NCBI GenBank assembly: GCA_002429385.1
Contig: DIZL01000025.1
Location: 1-63,533 of the forward strand
Direction: 5' to 3'
DNA: 63,533 nt
From: Prolixibacteraceae bacterium UBA6029
Lineage (GTDB): Bacteria; Bacteroidota; Bacteroidia; Bacteroidales; Prolixibacteraceae
The position numbers and the translations under genes were made by a program. Positions within the stretch are counted from its first letter, which is position 1; every line of letters begins with the position of its first letter. Below, piece after piece: positions 32,760 through 42,344 of this stretch. The notes below the pieces were generated by a model. That model saw only the letters and a program-made list of their open reading frames with translations, was not told where the DNA came from and searched no databases.

Positions 32760-34973
32760 ATGAAAAAACGTTTACCTTTATTTTTTGCATGTCTCTTCCT
32801 GCTTTTAAGTATTACGGCAACAGCTCAGGTTCCGGTGAGAATAGGATGGTGGAAATTTGATGATCCTGCCAATATGCTCAAAGCCGAAATAGGCACACCT
32901 CTAATATTGGCCGGAGCTCAACGTTCGGTGGATGGACCTGCTGCAGGTAACCTGGCCACAGAAATCGGTGTCGGAAGCTTTCTGACCATGAACCACGGGA
33001 TTGCCCCAAATGGCGGGGGAACCACTGTGAATGAATACACTTTACAGATTGATTTCTCGGTTCCTCAAACCGACATCTGGCATTGCTTTTTACAGACTGA
33101 TATCACAAATCTCTCGGATGGGGACTTGTTTACCAATACAGCCAATTCTATCGGAGTCGCCGAGGCCGGATATTCATCAAGAACGATCACTTCAAATACC
33201 TGGTACCGAATGATTGTATCGGTTAAAAACGGTGAATTTTTCAAAATCTACGTGGATGGTTCACTTTGGCTGGATGGTTCAGGCAGAGATATTGACGGAC
33301 GATACGGCTTACTGAGTTCGCTTTTGCTGTTTGCCGATAACGATGGAGATGACGGACTCATTCAATGTTCGGAAGCAGCCATCTGGGATGTGGCACTTAC
33401 AGCAGATGATGCTCTCTCATTAGGCGGGGCTAACGGACAATATGTTCAACAACGAACAAGGCAGGGATGGTGGAAATTTGATGATCCCACCAATTTATTA
33501 AAGGCCGAAATTGGTAATCCGCTGGCTTTGGTTGGAACTCAACAATCGGTTGATGGTCCAGCTGCCGACAATAAAGCAACAAAACTGGGCGTTGGAAGCT
33601 ACCTGAAAATGACCAGCGGGATTGCTGCCAACGGAGGCGGAACTAAAGTAAACCAGTACTCGATGCAAATCGATTTCGAAGTTCCTGAAACAACCTCATT
33701 ACATGCTTTATTACAGACCGACAAAACAAACGCCACCGATGCTGAACTGTTTATAAATAATACAGGGAATATTGGGTCAACGGCAACCACTTATACCACC
33801 GATGCTATTGAGGCGAATAATTGGTACCGTATGGTGCTTTCGGTAAAGAACGGCGAATTCTTCCGGGTTTATGTCAATGGCGATCTTTGGCTGGATGCCC
33901 CGGGGCAGGCTATTGACGGAAATTATGCCCTCGATGACGTGCTCTTGTTATTTGCTAATAAGAATAATCAAAGCGGATCTATTCTATGCTCTGAGTTGAG
34001 CATCTGGGAAGTTCCTCTTACTGATGCCGAGGTTGCCGATTTAGGGGCAAGTCCGGCGGTGCAGATTCCGGCCAGGGTTGGCTGGTGGAAATTTGATGAT
34101 CAAATTGATTTTTTAAAGGCTGATGTCGGTTATGACCTTACAGAAACAGGAATCAGCTATTCAGTGCCGGGCCCAGCTACGGGCAACCGGGCAGTTGAAG
34201 TAAACCTAGGCAATTATTTAACCATGACTCATGGAATATACGGAAACGGAGGCGGTTATATGGTCAACGACTATACACTTCAGTTGGATTTCTCTATTCC
34301 TGAAGCTGGAATCTGGCATGCCTTCTTCCAGACTGACCCTACAAACACCAGTGATGCTGACTTATTTACCAATACATCCAATCACATTGGTACTGCTGCA
34401 ACTTCTTATTCTGCCAACTCCATCGTTCAAGGTCAATGGTACAGAATGTTAGTTACGGTAAGAAACGGAGAATTCTTCCGTATTTACATGGATGGTGTGC
34501 TTTGGCTCGATGGAGCCGTTCAACCAGTGGACGGGAGATTTGCCCTGGATAATACGCTCTTGCTATTTGCCGATAACGATGGGGATGACGGAACGATTGA
34601 TTGTTCGGAAGCAGCCATTTGGGATACTGCCCTGACTCCCGACCAGGTAGCTAAACTTGGAGATGTGACAACTGTTGTGACCGGGATAACTCCGAAACAG
34701 ATCAGTGATAATACCACCGATCTGGGACAGAATTACCCCAATCCATTCGTTACTTCTACCATTTTCCCATACCAGGTAGCAAAGTCGGGTAATGTCACCT
34801 TCCGTATATTGGATTTGACCGGGAAAGAAATACAAGTGATCAGCAAGGGTACAAAATCACCTGGTAAGTACAATCTGGATATTTCTTCCCAAAAACTGAA
34901 CAATGGTATTTATTTTCTGCAAATGAAAACGGATCAGAGTATGATAACACGTAAAATGATTGTAACAAAATAA
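32760..34973 (+). CDS. Secreted protein with three LamG-like modules and T9SS sorting domain
   Basis: 737 residues. Signal peptide (cleavage near ATAQV), then three tandem copies of a ~210-residue module at about 24-225, 235-435 and 440-645, each opening GWWKFDDP or similar and containing NGGGTTVNEYTLQIDFSVP-type and NTWYRMIVSVKNGEFFKIYV-type strands. These look like concanavalin A-like (LamG) jelly rolls that bind glycans or act in adhesion. The C-terminus (LGQNYPNPFVTSTIFPY through MIVTK) is a T9SS type A sorting domain. A cell-surface binding protein or adhesin is likely; no catalytic domain is visible. Confidence 0.85.
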   Translation: MKKRLPLFFACLFLLLSITATAQVPVRIGWWKFDDPANMLKAEIGTPLILAGAQRSVDGPAAGNLATEIGVGSFLTMNHGIAPNGGGTTVNEYTLQIDFSVPQTDIWHCFLQTDITNLSDGDLFTNTANSIGVAEAGYSSRTITSNTWYRMIVSVKNGEFFKIYVDGSLWLDGSGRDIDGRYGLLSSLLLFADNDGDDGLIQCSEAAIWDVALTADDALSLGGANGQYVQQRTRQGWWKFDDPTNLLKAEIGNPLALVGTQQSVDGPAADNKATKLGVGSYLKMTSGIAANGGGTKVNQYSMQIDFEVPETTSLHALLQTDKTNATDAELFINNTGNIGSTATTYTTDAIEANNWYRMVLSVKNGEFFRVYVNGDLWLDAPGQAIDGNYALDDVLLLFANKNNQSGSILCSELSIWEVPLTDAEVADLGASPAVQIPARVGWWKFDDQIDFLKADVGYDLTETGISYSVPGPATGNRAVEVNLGNYLTMTHGIYGNGGGYMVNDYTLQLDFSIPEAGIWHAFFQTDPTNTSDADLFTNTSNHIGTAATSYSANSIVQGQWYRMLVTVRNGEFFRIYMDGVLWLDGAVQPVDGRFALDNTLLLFADNDGDDGTIDCSEAAIWDTALTPDQVAKLGDVTTVVTGITPKQISDNTTDLGQNYPNPFVTSTIFPYQVAKSGNVTFRILDLTGKEIQVISKGTKSPGKYNLDISSQKLNNGIYFLQMKTDQSMITRKMIVTK

Positions 34974-34996
34974 ACTCATAGAATATTCTATATTAG

Positions 34997-35055
34997 GAGG
35001 CTGTTTTAAATTCCAATCGGATTGTCGGTGGACCTTTGAAACAGCCTCTTTTTTT
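34997..35055 (+). terminator. Intrinsic terminator after the triple LamG gene
   Basis: GAGGCTGTTT (34997-35006) pairs with AAACAGCCTC (35039-35048) followed by seven T. A 32-nt loop region contains a further small stem. It separates the two LamG genes into different transcripts or attenuates read-through. Confidence 0.8.
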
Positions 35056-35067
35056 AATCGCGGATCA

Positions 35068-37611
35068 ATGAGCGTCTATAAATATTCAGTCTTTCTTGTC
35101 AGTTTATTTCTTTTCAGCAGTATTTCTCAGGCACTTGTTCCTGTAAGAACCGGATGGTGGAAATTTGATCTTCCACTAAACCTTCTGAAGGCTGAACCCG
35201 GCTATGGGGTTGATCTGACCCTGACAGGGACACAAACAGCAGCTGCGGGACCTGAAACGGGAAACGGGGCCGTACTGATCGGTCCGGGAAGCTATTACAA
35301 GATGCAGCATATGATCCCAGGCAACGGGGGTGGCGCCAAAGTGAATTCGTACACCCTTCAGTATGATTTTAAAATTCTTGCGAATAATGTATGGCATTGT
35401 TTCTTCCAGACCACTACAAATAATAATGATGACGGTGACCTTTTTATTAATCCAACCGGAAACATCGGGGTTGGTGCCGTGGGATACAGCGGTTATTCAG
35501 TCCAACCGAACGAATGGTACCGCCTGATCGTATCGGTAAAAAACGGAAGCAGCTTTAATTGTTACCTGGATGGGAATCTTCTGACGACAGGAAGTGTACA
35601 GTCCATTGACGGAAGATTCTCTCTATCTAACCTGCTATTAATTTTTGCGGATGATAACGGAGAAGATGGCCCCATTTATTGTTCCGAACTTGCCATCTGG
35701 AATCAGACCTTAACAGCAGACCAGGCTCATGAACTGGGCGGATTTGGTCATGATGTACGGCCATCACTGATGACAAGGATTCCCTATCTGCAAGGCGCCG
35801 GACAAAACACCATTAATATTTGCTGGCATGATACCGCCAGCCTGGGAACAAAAGTAGAATATGGTTTGGATTCAGGCACTTTAAACCTTTCGACTACAGG
35901 GACTTCAGAAATCATAAGTGATCCTTACCGGTGGCATACGGTAAAACTGAGTGGCTTGCAGCCCAATAAGAGATATTTTTACAGGGTGGCAAGCGGAACC
36001 GGGACTTCAGGAATCTATTCCTTTAAAACCTTGCCGGATGAAACATACACGGGTAAAATCAGGTTTGTACTTCTCAGCGATACCCATTCGTCAGATACTA
36101 TAATGGTTGGGAAAGTACTCCGGGCAGCGAAAGCTAAAATATCAGCACTCTATGGACCCGATATTGAAAACCATGTCAACGGAATATTTCATTCGGGAGA
36201 TATTACGGTTAGCGGCAATTCGCCTGAAGAATATACCACGGAATTCTTTCAGCCTTTATCTGCCTTATCATCCAATCTTTCCACGATGGTAGTTGCCGGA
36301 AACCATGAAGGGGAAAGTCCTTATTTCTATAAATACCTTAAGCTTGACGATCAATCGGCTTATCCCAATGTGGCTGCATTAAATGAGAAGATCTGGCAGA
36401 TGCGGGTAGGAAATTCGCTATTTATCGGATTGAATACCAACATCATTGACCAGTATGGAACCACGGAAGCCAATTGGCTGGATACAAAACTAAAAGAAAC
36501 GGAGAACGATCCATCTATAGATTTTGTATTTCTGTTTATGCACCACCCCCCATACTCTGAACTTTGGTTCGATGTCAGTACCTTTGACGGGGGTGCAAAT
36601 TATGTGAAGAATGTGTTGTTCCCAATCATCAAGAAATATACGAAAGTTCAGCAACTGCATTCAGGGCATACGCATGGGTTCGAAAGAGGGACCGTTCAGT
36701 CCGATAAGCCAGACGGAGATTTCAGGTTTATTATCGGCGGTGGCGGCGGCGGTCCACTGGACTCCTGGGGAGCATTCACCAACAAGGATTATCCCGATAT
36801 CCAGATTGCTTATGACCAGTATAGCTTTCAGATACTGGAAATTGACAATGCCAGTCACTCCTGGGAAGATTCGATGTATAGCCTGGGAGACTTAAATAAA
36901 TCAAGAAATTCGGAGTTAATGGATCGCTGGCACAAGAAGCTTAACCAGTCAGGACCGGCAACACCACACGTTGATCTTTCAGCAGTGGAAAACGAAGTTA
37001 TTCAATTTGGATCATCCGTATTCTCGGGTGACGATTCACTCATGACGGTTAATTTTCAGGTCGCCGACAATACTGCCTTTGCTTCCACGGTCGTTGACAG
37101 TCTGGTTCACTGGAAGGACATCTATGGCGTCGATAAAAGTTATAATCCCATAGACCGAAACCTTAATATCAATCTTTACAGGCAGGAAATCAGGACCTCA
37201 GTTCTGGAAGACAATCATGTCTATTTATTTCACCTGCGCTATCGTGACCACAACCTGAAATGGAGCAGCTGGTCTGATCCGGTGCCATTCACTACTAAAG
37301 GGATCGTAGGTAAATCGGGAAGTCTGACTGATTCGCCAAAGGACTATTCTCTGGAACAAAACTATCCGAATCCGTTTAGCCTGCAGACTACGATTACTTA
37401 TACCATTCCGGAAAAGAGTGAGGTAATCTTTCGCATCTACGATAAGAACAGTAGGTTGATCAATGAAATCGACGAAGGAATGAAGCAAAAAGGAAGCTAT
37501 CGGCTCAGTTATCAGGCAGAGAACCTAAGCAGCGGCATCTATTTCTATCAATTGATTACCAGCAAATCAGTTACCACACGGAAGATGATAAAGATCGAGG
37601 GACGGGAATAA
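35068..37611 (+). CDS. Secreted LamG-metallophosphoesterase with T9SS sorting domain
   Basis: 847 residues. Signal peptide; one LamG-like module (about 22-225) paralogous to those of the upstream gene; a purple-acid-phosphatase N-terminal FN3-like domain (about 230-325, YRVASGTGTSGIYSFKT); a calcineurin-like metallophosphoesterase (about 328-600) with all motifs: LLSDTHSSD, HSGDIT, VAGNHEGE, MHHPPYS and HSGHTHGFERG; an FN3-like domain; and a T9SS sorting domain (LEQNYPNPFSLQTTITY). Probably a surface phosphatase or phosphodiesterase acting on extracellular phosphoesters. The plus-strand start comes 12 bp after the terminator T-tract. Confidence 0.88.
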   Translation: MSVYKYSVFLVSLFLFSSISQALVPVRTGWWKFDLPLNLLKAEPGYGVDLTLTGTQTAAAGPETGNGAVLIGPGSYYKMQHMIPGNGGGAKVNSYTLQYDFKILANNVWHCFFQTTTNNNDDGDLFINPTGNIGVGAVGYSGYSVQPNEWYRLIVSVKNGSSFNCYLDGNLLTTGSVQSIDGRFSLSNLLLIFADDNGEDGPIYCSELAIWNQTLTADQAHELGGFGHDVRPSLMTRIPYLQGAGQNTINICWHDTASLGTKVEYGLDSGTLNLSTTGTSEIISDPYRWHTVKLSGLQPNKRYFYRVASGTGTSGIYSFKTLPDETYTGKIRFVLLSDTHSSDTIMVGKVLRAAKAKISALYGPDIENHVNGIFHSGDITVSGNSPEEYTTEFFQPLSALSSNLSTMVVAGNHEGESPYFYKYLKLDDQSAYPNVAALNEKIWQMRVGNSLFIGLNTNIIDQYGTTEANWLDTKLKETENDPSIDFVFLFMHHPPYSELWFDVSTFDGGANYVKNVLFPIIKKYTKVQQLHSGHTHGFERGTVQSDKPDGDFRFIIGGGGGGPLDSWGAFTNKDYPDIQIAYDQYSFQILEIDNASHSWEDSMYSLGDLNKSRNSELMDRWHKKLNQSGPATPHVDLSAVENEVIQFGSSVFSGDDSLMTVNFQVADNTAFASTVVDSLVHWKDIYGVDKSYNPIDRNLNINLYRQEIRTSVLEDNHVYLFHLRYRDHNLKWSSWSDPVPFTTKGIVGKSGSLTDSPKDYSLEQNYPNPFSLQTTITYTIPEKSEVIFRIYDKNSRLINEIDEGMKQKGSYRLSYQAENLSSGIYFYQLITSKSVTTRKMIKIEGRE

Positions 37612-37684
37612 ATCAGGAAAGAGGAAAAGGGAGAAGGGAAAAAGGAAAGGGTGTTCTGGATTTTTGGGCAAAACTTAAGAGGAG

Positions 37685-38512
37685 TCATGCCGAATCCCCC
37701 GTAAAGCTTTCCTCGGCAGGACCTGTCATGTAAACGGTTCCGTCTTCGGCCAATTCTATATCAAGTTGTCCGTATTGCAGTTCAACAGTAACTTTCCGGT
37801 CAGTACGACTATTGATGATGGAGGCAACAACTGAAGCACAGCAACCAGTACCGCAGGCCAGGGTAGCTCCTGCCCCACGCTCCCAGGTGCGGACCCGGAT
37901 ACGCTCACGACTGATCACCTCCACGAAATTGACATTGGTCCCCTTGGGATACAAGGTATGTTTTTCGATGGTTGAACCGATCCGATTTACTTCAGCGGTG
38001 TTCACATCATCCACAAAAACCATGGTATGCGGTACTCCCATCAGCAGGCTGGTCAGGTAAAATTGCTGATCATCAATCCAGACTGGGACATGAATAGCTT
38101 CCTTTTCATCACCCAGCATCGGGATAAATTGTCGTTCGGTATTTGGTTTTCCCATGTTCACATGAACTGAAACGACCTGGTTATCTTCGGTAATCACCTC
38201 AGGAACGATTATACCTGCAAAGGTTTCAATATGGAAAGTCTTTGATTTTACCAGACCTCTTTCCCAGGCATAACGACCAAAGCACCGGATGGCGTTGCCA
38301 CACATATTGGCTTCACTTCCATCAGCATTGATGATGCGCATGCGTAAATCGGCCACTGCGGAAGGCAGGACTGCAATAATACCATCAGCGCCTATTCCAA
38401 GCTGGCGGTGACACATTTTGATGGCCATGGCCGAATAATCCATGTCTACTGAGGCCAGGTTTTCAATGAAGATGAAATCATTTCCGAGGCCGTGCATTTT
38501 GGTGAACTTCAT
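37685..38512 (-). CDS. dapF: Diaminopimelate epimerase
   Basis: 275 residues from the ATG at 38512; a TTG two codons upstream is less likely. It converts LL- to meso-diaminopimelate for lysine and peptidoglycan. The two catalytic Cys are in ANMCGNAIRCFGRYA and LACGTGCCASVVASI; the N-terminal KFTKMHGLGNDFIF is diagnostic. Flanked on both sides by polypurine tracts (37616-37650 and 38520-38556). Convergent with the LamG-phosphoesterase gene. Confidence 0.96.
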   Translation of the reverse strand: MKFTKMHGLGNDFIFIENLASVDMDYSAMAIKMCHRQLGIGADGIIAVLPSAVADLRMRIINADGSEANMCGNAIRCFGRYAWERGLVKSKTFHIETFAGIIVPEVITEDNQVVSVHVNMGKPNTERQFIPMLGDEKEAIHVPVWIDDQQFYLTSLLMGVPHTMVFVDDVNTAEVNRIGSTIEKHTLYPKGTNVNFVEVISRERIRVRTWERGAGATLACGTGCCASVVASIINSRTDRKVTVELQYGQLDIELAEDGTVYMTGPAEESFTGDSA

Positions 38513-38558
38513 AATCAATCAGGAAAAAGAAATGAGGAAAAAGGAAAAGAGAAAATAT

Positions 38559-39302
38559 TCAGGTTAACAGATATTTACGGGCGTATTCAAGGTCTTCCGG
38601 GGTATCAATGCCGATGTTTTCGAACATCGTTAATGCAGTCTTGATAAGGTATCCGTTTTCGAGCCAACGGAGTTGTTCGAGCGATTCAGCCTTTTCAAGA
38701 ATACCAAGGGGCAATCGCGTCAGCTGCAAAAGGATATCGAACCGGTATGCATACATGCCGACATGGCTGTAAAAAGTATTCCGGTTGATCCATTCTTCGG
38801 GTGGACTGTCGCGTACAAACGGAATCGGCGAGCGGCTGAAATACATAGCCTCCTGATTCTTGTTCACAACCACTTTGGGACGGTTCATATTTGTAATCTC
38901 CGAAGCATTTGTAATGGGTTTGATCAGTGTTGCGATTTCGGTTCGGGGAGAACCGAAGCAGGCCTTGAGACTTTCGACCTGTTCAGGCCTTATAAAGGGT
39001 TCATCTCCCTGTATATTTATAACCACATCGAAGATATGCTGTTCTGTAAGTTTTTGAGCAGCTTCAGCACAACGATCCGTACCACTTTGGTGATTGGCCG
39101 AGGTGTAAACTGCTTTTCCTCCAAATGCCCCGACAGCCTGAAAGATACGTTCATCGTCAGTTGCAACGTATACCTGATCAAGCGCTTTCTTTGCATTTTC
39201 ATATACCCATTGAATGATGGGTTTGCCGCCTAACAAGGCAAGCGGTTTCCCGGGGAAACGGGTCGATTGAAAACGTGCGGGTATGATTCCAATAAAGTTC
39301 AT
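38559..39302 (-). CDS. kdsB: 3-deoxy-manno-octulosonate cytidylyltransferase
   Basis: 247 residues. Nucleotidyltransferase fold: IIPARFQSTRFPGKPLALLGGKP at the start (read as PARFQSTRFPGKPL), VVINIQGDEPFI with the metal-binding Asp, and the C-terminal GIDTPEDLEYAR. It activates KDO to CMP-KDO for lipid A core assembly, so the organism makes LPS or LOS. Probably co-transcribed with dapF 46 bp downstream. Confidence 0.96.
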   Translation of the reverse strand: MNFIGIIPARFQSTRFPGKPLALLGGKPIIQWVYENAKKALDQVYVATDDERIFQAVGAFGGKAVYTSANHQSGTDRCAEAAQKLTEQHIFDVVINIQGDEPFIRPEQVESLKACFGSPRTEIATLIKPITNASEITNMNRPKVVVNKNQEAMYFSRSPIPFVRDSPPEEWINRNTFYSHVGMYAYRFDILLQLTRLPLGILEKAESLEQLRWLENGYLIKTALTMFENIGIDTPEDLEYARKYLLT

Positions 39303-39421
39303 TGGTCGATTTCTTTGGTTGATTTCGGTACAAAAAGCTAAAACATGTTAAAATAGGACTGACTTAAGGTACTGAGATCAAAGTTAATTTAATTTTAAAC
39401 AGTACTTGATCGTTAAAATTA

Positions 39422-39429
39422 TAATTTTG
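39422..39429 (+). promoter_or_regulatory. -7 element TAATTTTG for the sigma-54 activator gene
   Basis: Exact TAnnTTTG match, 26 bp before the ATG at 39455, giving a leader of about 20 nt. A convincing -33 element is not seen. Confidence 0.5.
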
Positions 39430-39454
39430 CAAAGTTAAACATATTGTCCTTACG

Positions 39455-40687
39455 ATGGATATTCAGGAAATAAAACAACGATTTGGAATTATTGGCAGTT
39501 CACCAGGCTTGCTGCATGTAATTGAAATCGCAGTACAGGTGGCACCCACCGATCTTTCAGTTTTGATTACAGGTGAAAGCGGAACAGGAAAGGAATCCTT
39601 CCCGCAGATCATTCACCAGTTTTCGGCACGTAAACATGGCAAATATATTGCCGTCAATTGCGGAGCTATTCCTGAAGGGACAATTGACTCAGAACTATTC
39701 GGTCATGAAAAGGGCTCGTTCACAGGTGCACTGGCCGACCGTAAGGGCTACTTTGAAGAAGCCGATGGCGGGACAATCTTCCTCGACGAAATTGGCGAAT
39801 TACCGCTTTCGACACAGGTTCGTTTGCTGCGGGTTCTCGAAGCGGGTGAATTCATGAAAGTGGGATCGTCAAAAGTAATGAAAACCAATGTCAGGGTGGT
39901 TGGTGCTACCAATGCGAATCTGGCCGACGCCATTGACAAGGGACGGTTCCGTGAAGACTTGTATTACCGTTTAAATACCGTACCCCTTAGGGTATTGCCC
40001 TTACGCGACCGACCTGAAGACATTCATTTACTTTTCCGCAAGTTTGCTTCCGATTTTGCAGACAAATACCGTATGCCGGCCATTAGGCTCGACAATGAGG
40101 CGGTGTCGGTTTTGCTTAGTTACCAGTGGCCGGGAAATGTACGTCAGCTAAAAAATATTACCGAACAGATTTCGATTATTGAAAAAGAGCGGATTATCGA
40201 TGCGAAGACCCTTCAACATTATATCCCGATTCATGTTGAGAATAAACTTCCGGCTTTGTACCATAATGTGGACGAGAAAACCTTTTCTTCAGAGCGTGAA
40301 ATTCTGTACCAGATTCTGTTTGATATGAAGAAGGACATGAACGATCTGAAAAAGCTGGTTCATGATATCCTTCAGAATGAAGCGACAAAAACCGATTCGC
40401 GTGATGACAATGCTCAACTGATCCGTAAAATTTATCAGTCGGAAAATGGTAGTTTTGTTCCTGAGCAGAATGCACCGGTCAGGGGAGGTATAAATCCGTC
40501 GGCTCACAATAATATCTTCGACACCGAGGAATTCGTTGAAGAATCTTTATCACTCGAAGACAAAGAGGTGGAGATGATACAAAAGGCCCTCGAAAAACAT
40601 AAGGGCAAACGGAAATATGCTGCACGGGAACTGGGGATTTCGGAACGAACCCTATACCGAAAAATCAAAGAATACGACATTGATTAA
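39455..40687 (+). CDS. Sigma-54 interaction domain regulator without receiver
   Basis: 410 residues. AAA+ domain about 15-240: Walker A GESGTGKESF, sigma-54 contact loop GSFTGA (usually GAFTGA), Walker B GGTIFLDEIGE, R-finger region FREDLYYRLNTVPLRVLPLRD read in part. A linker of low similarity (about 270-350) precedes a Fis-type helix-turn-helix (KRKYAARELGISERTLYRKI). It lacks an N-terminal sensory or receiver domain, so it may be regulated by level or by a partner. First gene of a conserved Bacteroidota cluster with lptE, a TPR-like gene and secG. Confidence 0.9.
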   Translation: MDIQEIKQRFGIIGSSPGLLHVIEIAVQVAPTDLSVLITGESGTGKESFPQIIHQFSARKHGKYIAVNCGAIPEGTIDSELFGHEKGSFTGALADRKGYFEEADGGTIFLDEIGELPLSTQVRLLRVLEAGEFMKVGSSKVMKTNVRVVGATNANLADAIDKGRFREDLYYRLNTVPLRVLPLRDRPEDIHLLFRKFASDFADKYRMPAIRLDNEAVSVLLSYQWPGNVRQLKNITEQISIIEKERIIDAKTLQHYIPIHVENKLPALYHNVDEKTFSSEREILYQILFDMKKDMNDLKKLVHDILQNEATKTDSRDDNAQLIRKIYQSENGSFVPEQNAPVRGGINPSAHNNIFDTEEFVEESLSLEDKEVEMIQKALEKHKGKRKYAARELGISERTLYRKIKEYDID

Positions 40688-40691
40688 AATT

Positions 40692-41219
40692 ATGAAACGA
40701 AGAAATACAATACTCATCCTGCTTTCAGTCATTCTGGTCATGGCAGTTTTTACTTCGTGTAAAGTTGGCTATTCCTTTACAGGGGCTTCTATCGCACCTA
40801 ATGTAAAAACTTTTATGGTCAGTTATTTTCCGAACCGTGCCAGACTTGTTAATCCAAACCTAAGTCAGGAATTTACGCAAGGAACCAAAGGTTTGGAAAA
40901 TAAAGTGATCAAGCAAACCTCACTCAACCAGGTTAGTGACAACGGGGATTTGGAATTTTCAGGACAGATTACAGATTATGATGTCAAACCAATGAATATT
41001 CAATCCGGTGACCTGGCAGCACAAAACAGGCTCACGATTACAGTAAAGGTAAAATTCACCAACAATAAAGATCACGACCAGGATTGGGAGAAGTCATTTT
41101 CGCAATATGAAGATTTCGACAGTACAAGTTCTCTTAGTTCCGTTGAAGATCAGCTGGTACCTCAAATTGTAGACAAACTGACTGATGATATTTTTAACGC
41201 ATCAGTTGCAAACTGGTAG
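40692..41219 (+). CDS. lptE: LPS-assembly lipoprotein LptE
   Basis: 175 residues from the ATG at 40692, which starts a lipoprotein signal (MAVFTSC, Cys about 22). The mature protein has the LptE pattern KVGYSFTGASIAPNVKTFMV, a VSDNGDLEFSGQITDYDV segment and LVPQIVDKLTDDIFNASVANW at the end. It supports LptD in inserting LPS in the outer membrane. An in-frame upstream extension overlaps the activator gene and was discarded. It starts 4 bp after that gene and ends 3 bp before the next, so it is tightly coupled. Confidence 0.9.
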   Translation: MKRRNTILILLSVILVMAVFTSCKVGYSFTGASIAPNVKTFMVSYFPNRARLVNPNLSQEFTQGTKGLENKVIKQTSLNQVSDNGDLEFSGQITDYDVKPMNIQSGDLAAQNRLTITVKVKFTNNKDHDQDWEKSFSQYEDFDSTSSLSSVEDQLVPQIVDKLTDDIFNASVANW

Positions 41220-41222
41220 ACC

Positions 41223-41891
41223 ATGACAGCAGAACAAATGCATCAATTTATTCAGGCTCCCGAAAAATTAAACCGGGATACTCTGCCGCTCCTGAAAGAG
41301 CTGACGGAGCAATATCCTGCCTTTGAATCCGGGTGGCTTCTGCTGCTTAGAAACCTGAAGAACCTGGACGATTCGTCATTCGAACAGGAACTGATTAACG
41401 GTGCTATCCGGATTCATGACCGCCGGAAGTTATACCTTTTCCTGAATAAAAAAACAAAGGAGTCATTCAACGATGAATCTGAAACAGATGATACGGATGC
41501 CACGGAAGACACTGATAGTTTCAACCTGATATTTCCAACTGAATACAAGCTTGAAGTCACTGAACAAATTGAAGAAACAATGGGTGGTATTGCACGCTCC
41601 ATGCAGAAGAAGACGGAGAAGAAATCCAGCCTGATTGAAAAATTTCTGGAGGTTAAGCCCCGAATGCCAAAGGTAAAAGAGGAAGAAACGATTTCCCAAC
41701 AGGAGAGTTCCATACAAAATGAAGAAGAAAATGATGATTTTGTAACCGAAACCCTGGCATCAATCTATGCACAGCAAGGTTATTATAAAAAAGCCATCCA
41801 GATATTTGAGAAATTAAGTTTGAAATATCCGGAAAAAAGTACTTACTTTGCCGCTCAGATTGAAAAGATCAAAAGTTTAATGAATAATTAA
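41223..41891 (+). CDS. TPR-like hypothetical protein
   Basis: 222 residues, acidic and without a signal peptide. A helical N-terminal segment (LPLLKELTEQYPAFESGWLLL), a low-complexity acidic middle (DESETDDTDATEDTDSF), and one clear TPR-like helix pair near the C-terminus (ETLASIYAQQGYYKKAIQIF, LKYPEKSTYFAAQIEKI). Its place between lptE and secG is conserved in the phylum, suggesting an envelope-related or housekeeping role, but function is unknown. Confidence 0.75.
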   Translation: MTAEQMHQFIQAPEKLNRDTLPLLKELTEQYPAFESGWLLLLRNLKNLDDSSFEQELINGAIRIHDRRKLYLFLNKKTKESFNDESETDDTDATEDTDSFNLIFPTEYKLEVTEQIEETMGGIARSMQKKTEKKSSLIEKFLEVKPRMPKVKEEETISQQESSIQNEEENDDFVTETLASIYAQQGYYKKAIQIFEKLSLKYPEKSTYFAAQIEKIKSLMNN

Positions 41892-41901
41892 TTCCAATAA
41901 T

Positions 41902-42270
41902 ATGTACACACTGATCACCGTTTTATTATTTATTGCCTGTATACTGCTGATTTTGATTGTATTGGTTCAGAACTCAAAAGGAGGTGGTTTGGCAAGTAAC
42001 TTTCAGTCTTCGAACCAGATTATGGGTGTTCGTAAAACAACCGATTTCCTTGAAAAAGCAACCTGGTTTTTAGCAGGAGCCTTGTTAATACTATGTATCG
42101 GAGGTACTGCTTTCATATCAAGAGAAAATAAAGCTGGTGGTTCACAATCTGCAATCAAAGATCAGATCGACAAAGCGGTTGATCCAAATCAGGTTCCAAG
42201 TTTCCCTGCTCCTGCTGATGCAAAAACTGCAGCTCCTGCAACCAAAGCATCACCTGACTCTGCAAAATAG
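41902..42270 (+). CDS. secG: Protein-export translocase subunit SecG
   Basis: 122 residues. Two membrane helices (TVLLFIACILLILIVLVQNS and FLAGALLILCIGGTAFI) with the SecG-type motif NSKGGGLASNF between them, then an Ala/Pro/Lys tail longer than in E. coli. It assists SecYEG preprotein translocation in the inner membrane. Last gene of the cluster, followed by a strong terminator. Confidence 0.93.
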   Translation: MYTLITVLLFIACILLILIVLVQNSKGGGLASNFQSSNQIMGVRKTTDFLEKATWFLAGALLILCIGGTAFISRENKAGGSQSAIKDQIDKAVDPNQVPSFPAPADAKTAAPATKASPDSAK

Positions 42271-42310
42271 AAAAACTCTTCAGGTTAAAATCTGAAAACG
42301 ATAGATATGA

Positions 42311-42344
42311 AAGTCTTCAATGCAAAGCCATTGAAGACTTTTTT
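42311..42344 (+). terminator. Intrinsic terminator after secG
   Basis: AAGTCTTCAATG (42311-42322) pairs perfectly with CATTGAAGACTT (42329-42340) around CAAAGC, followed by TTTT. Confidence 0.9.
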
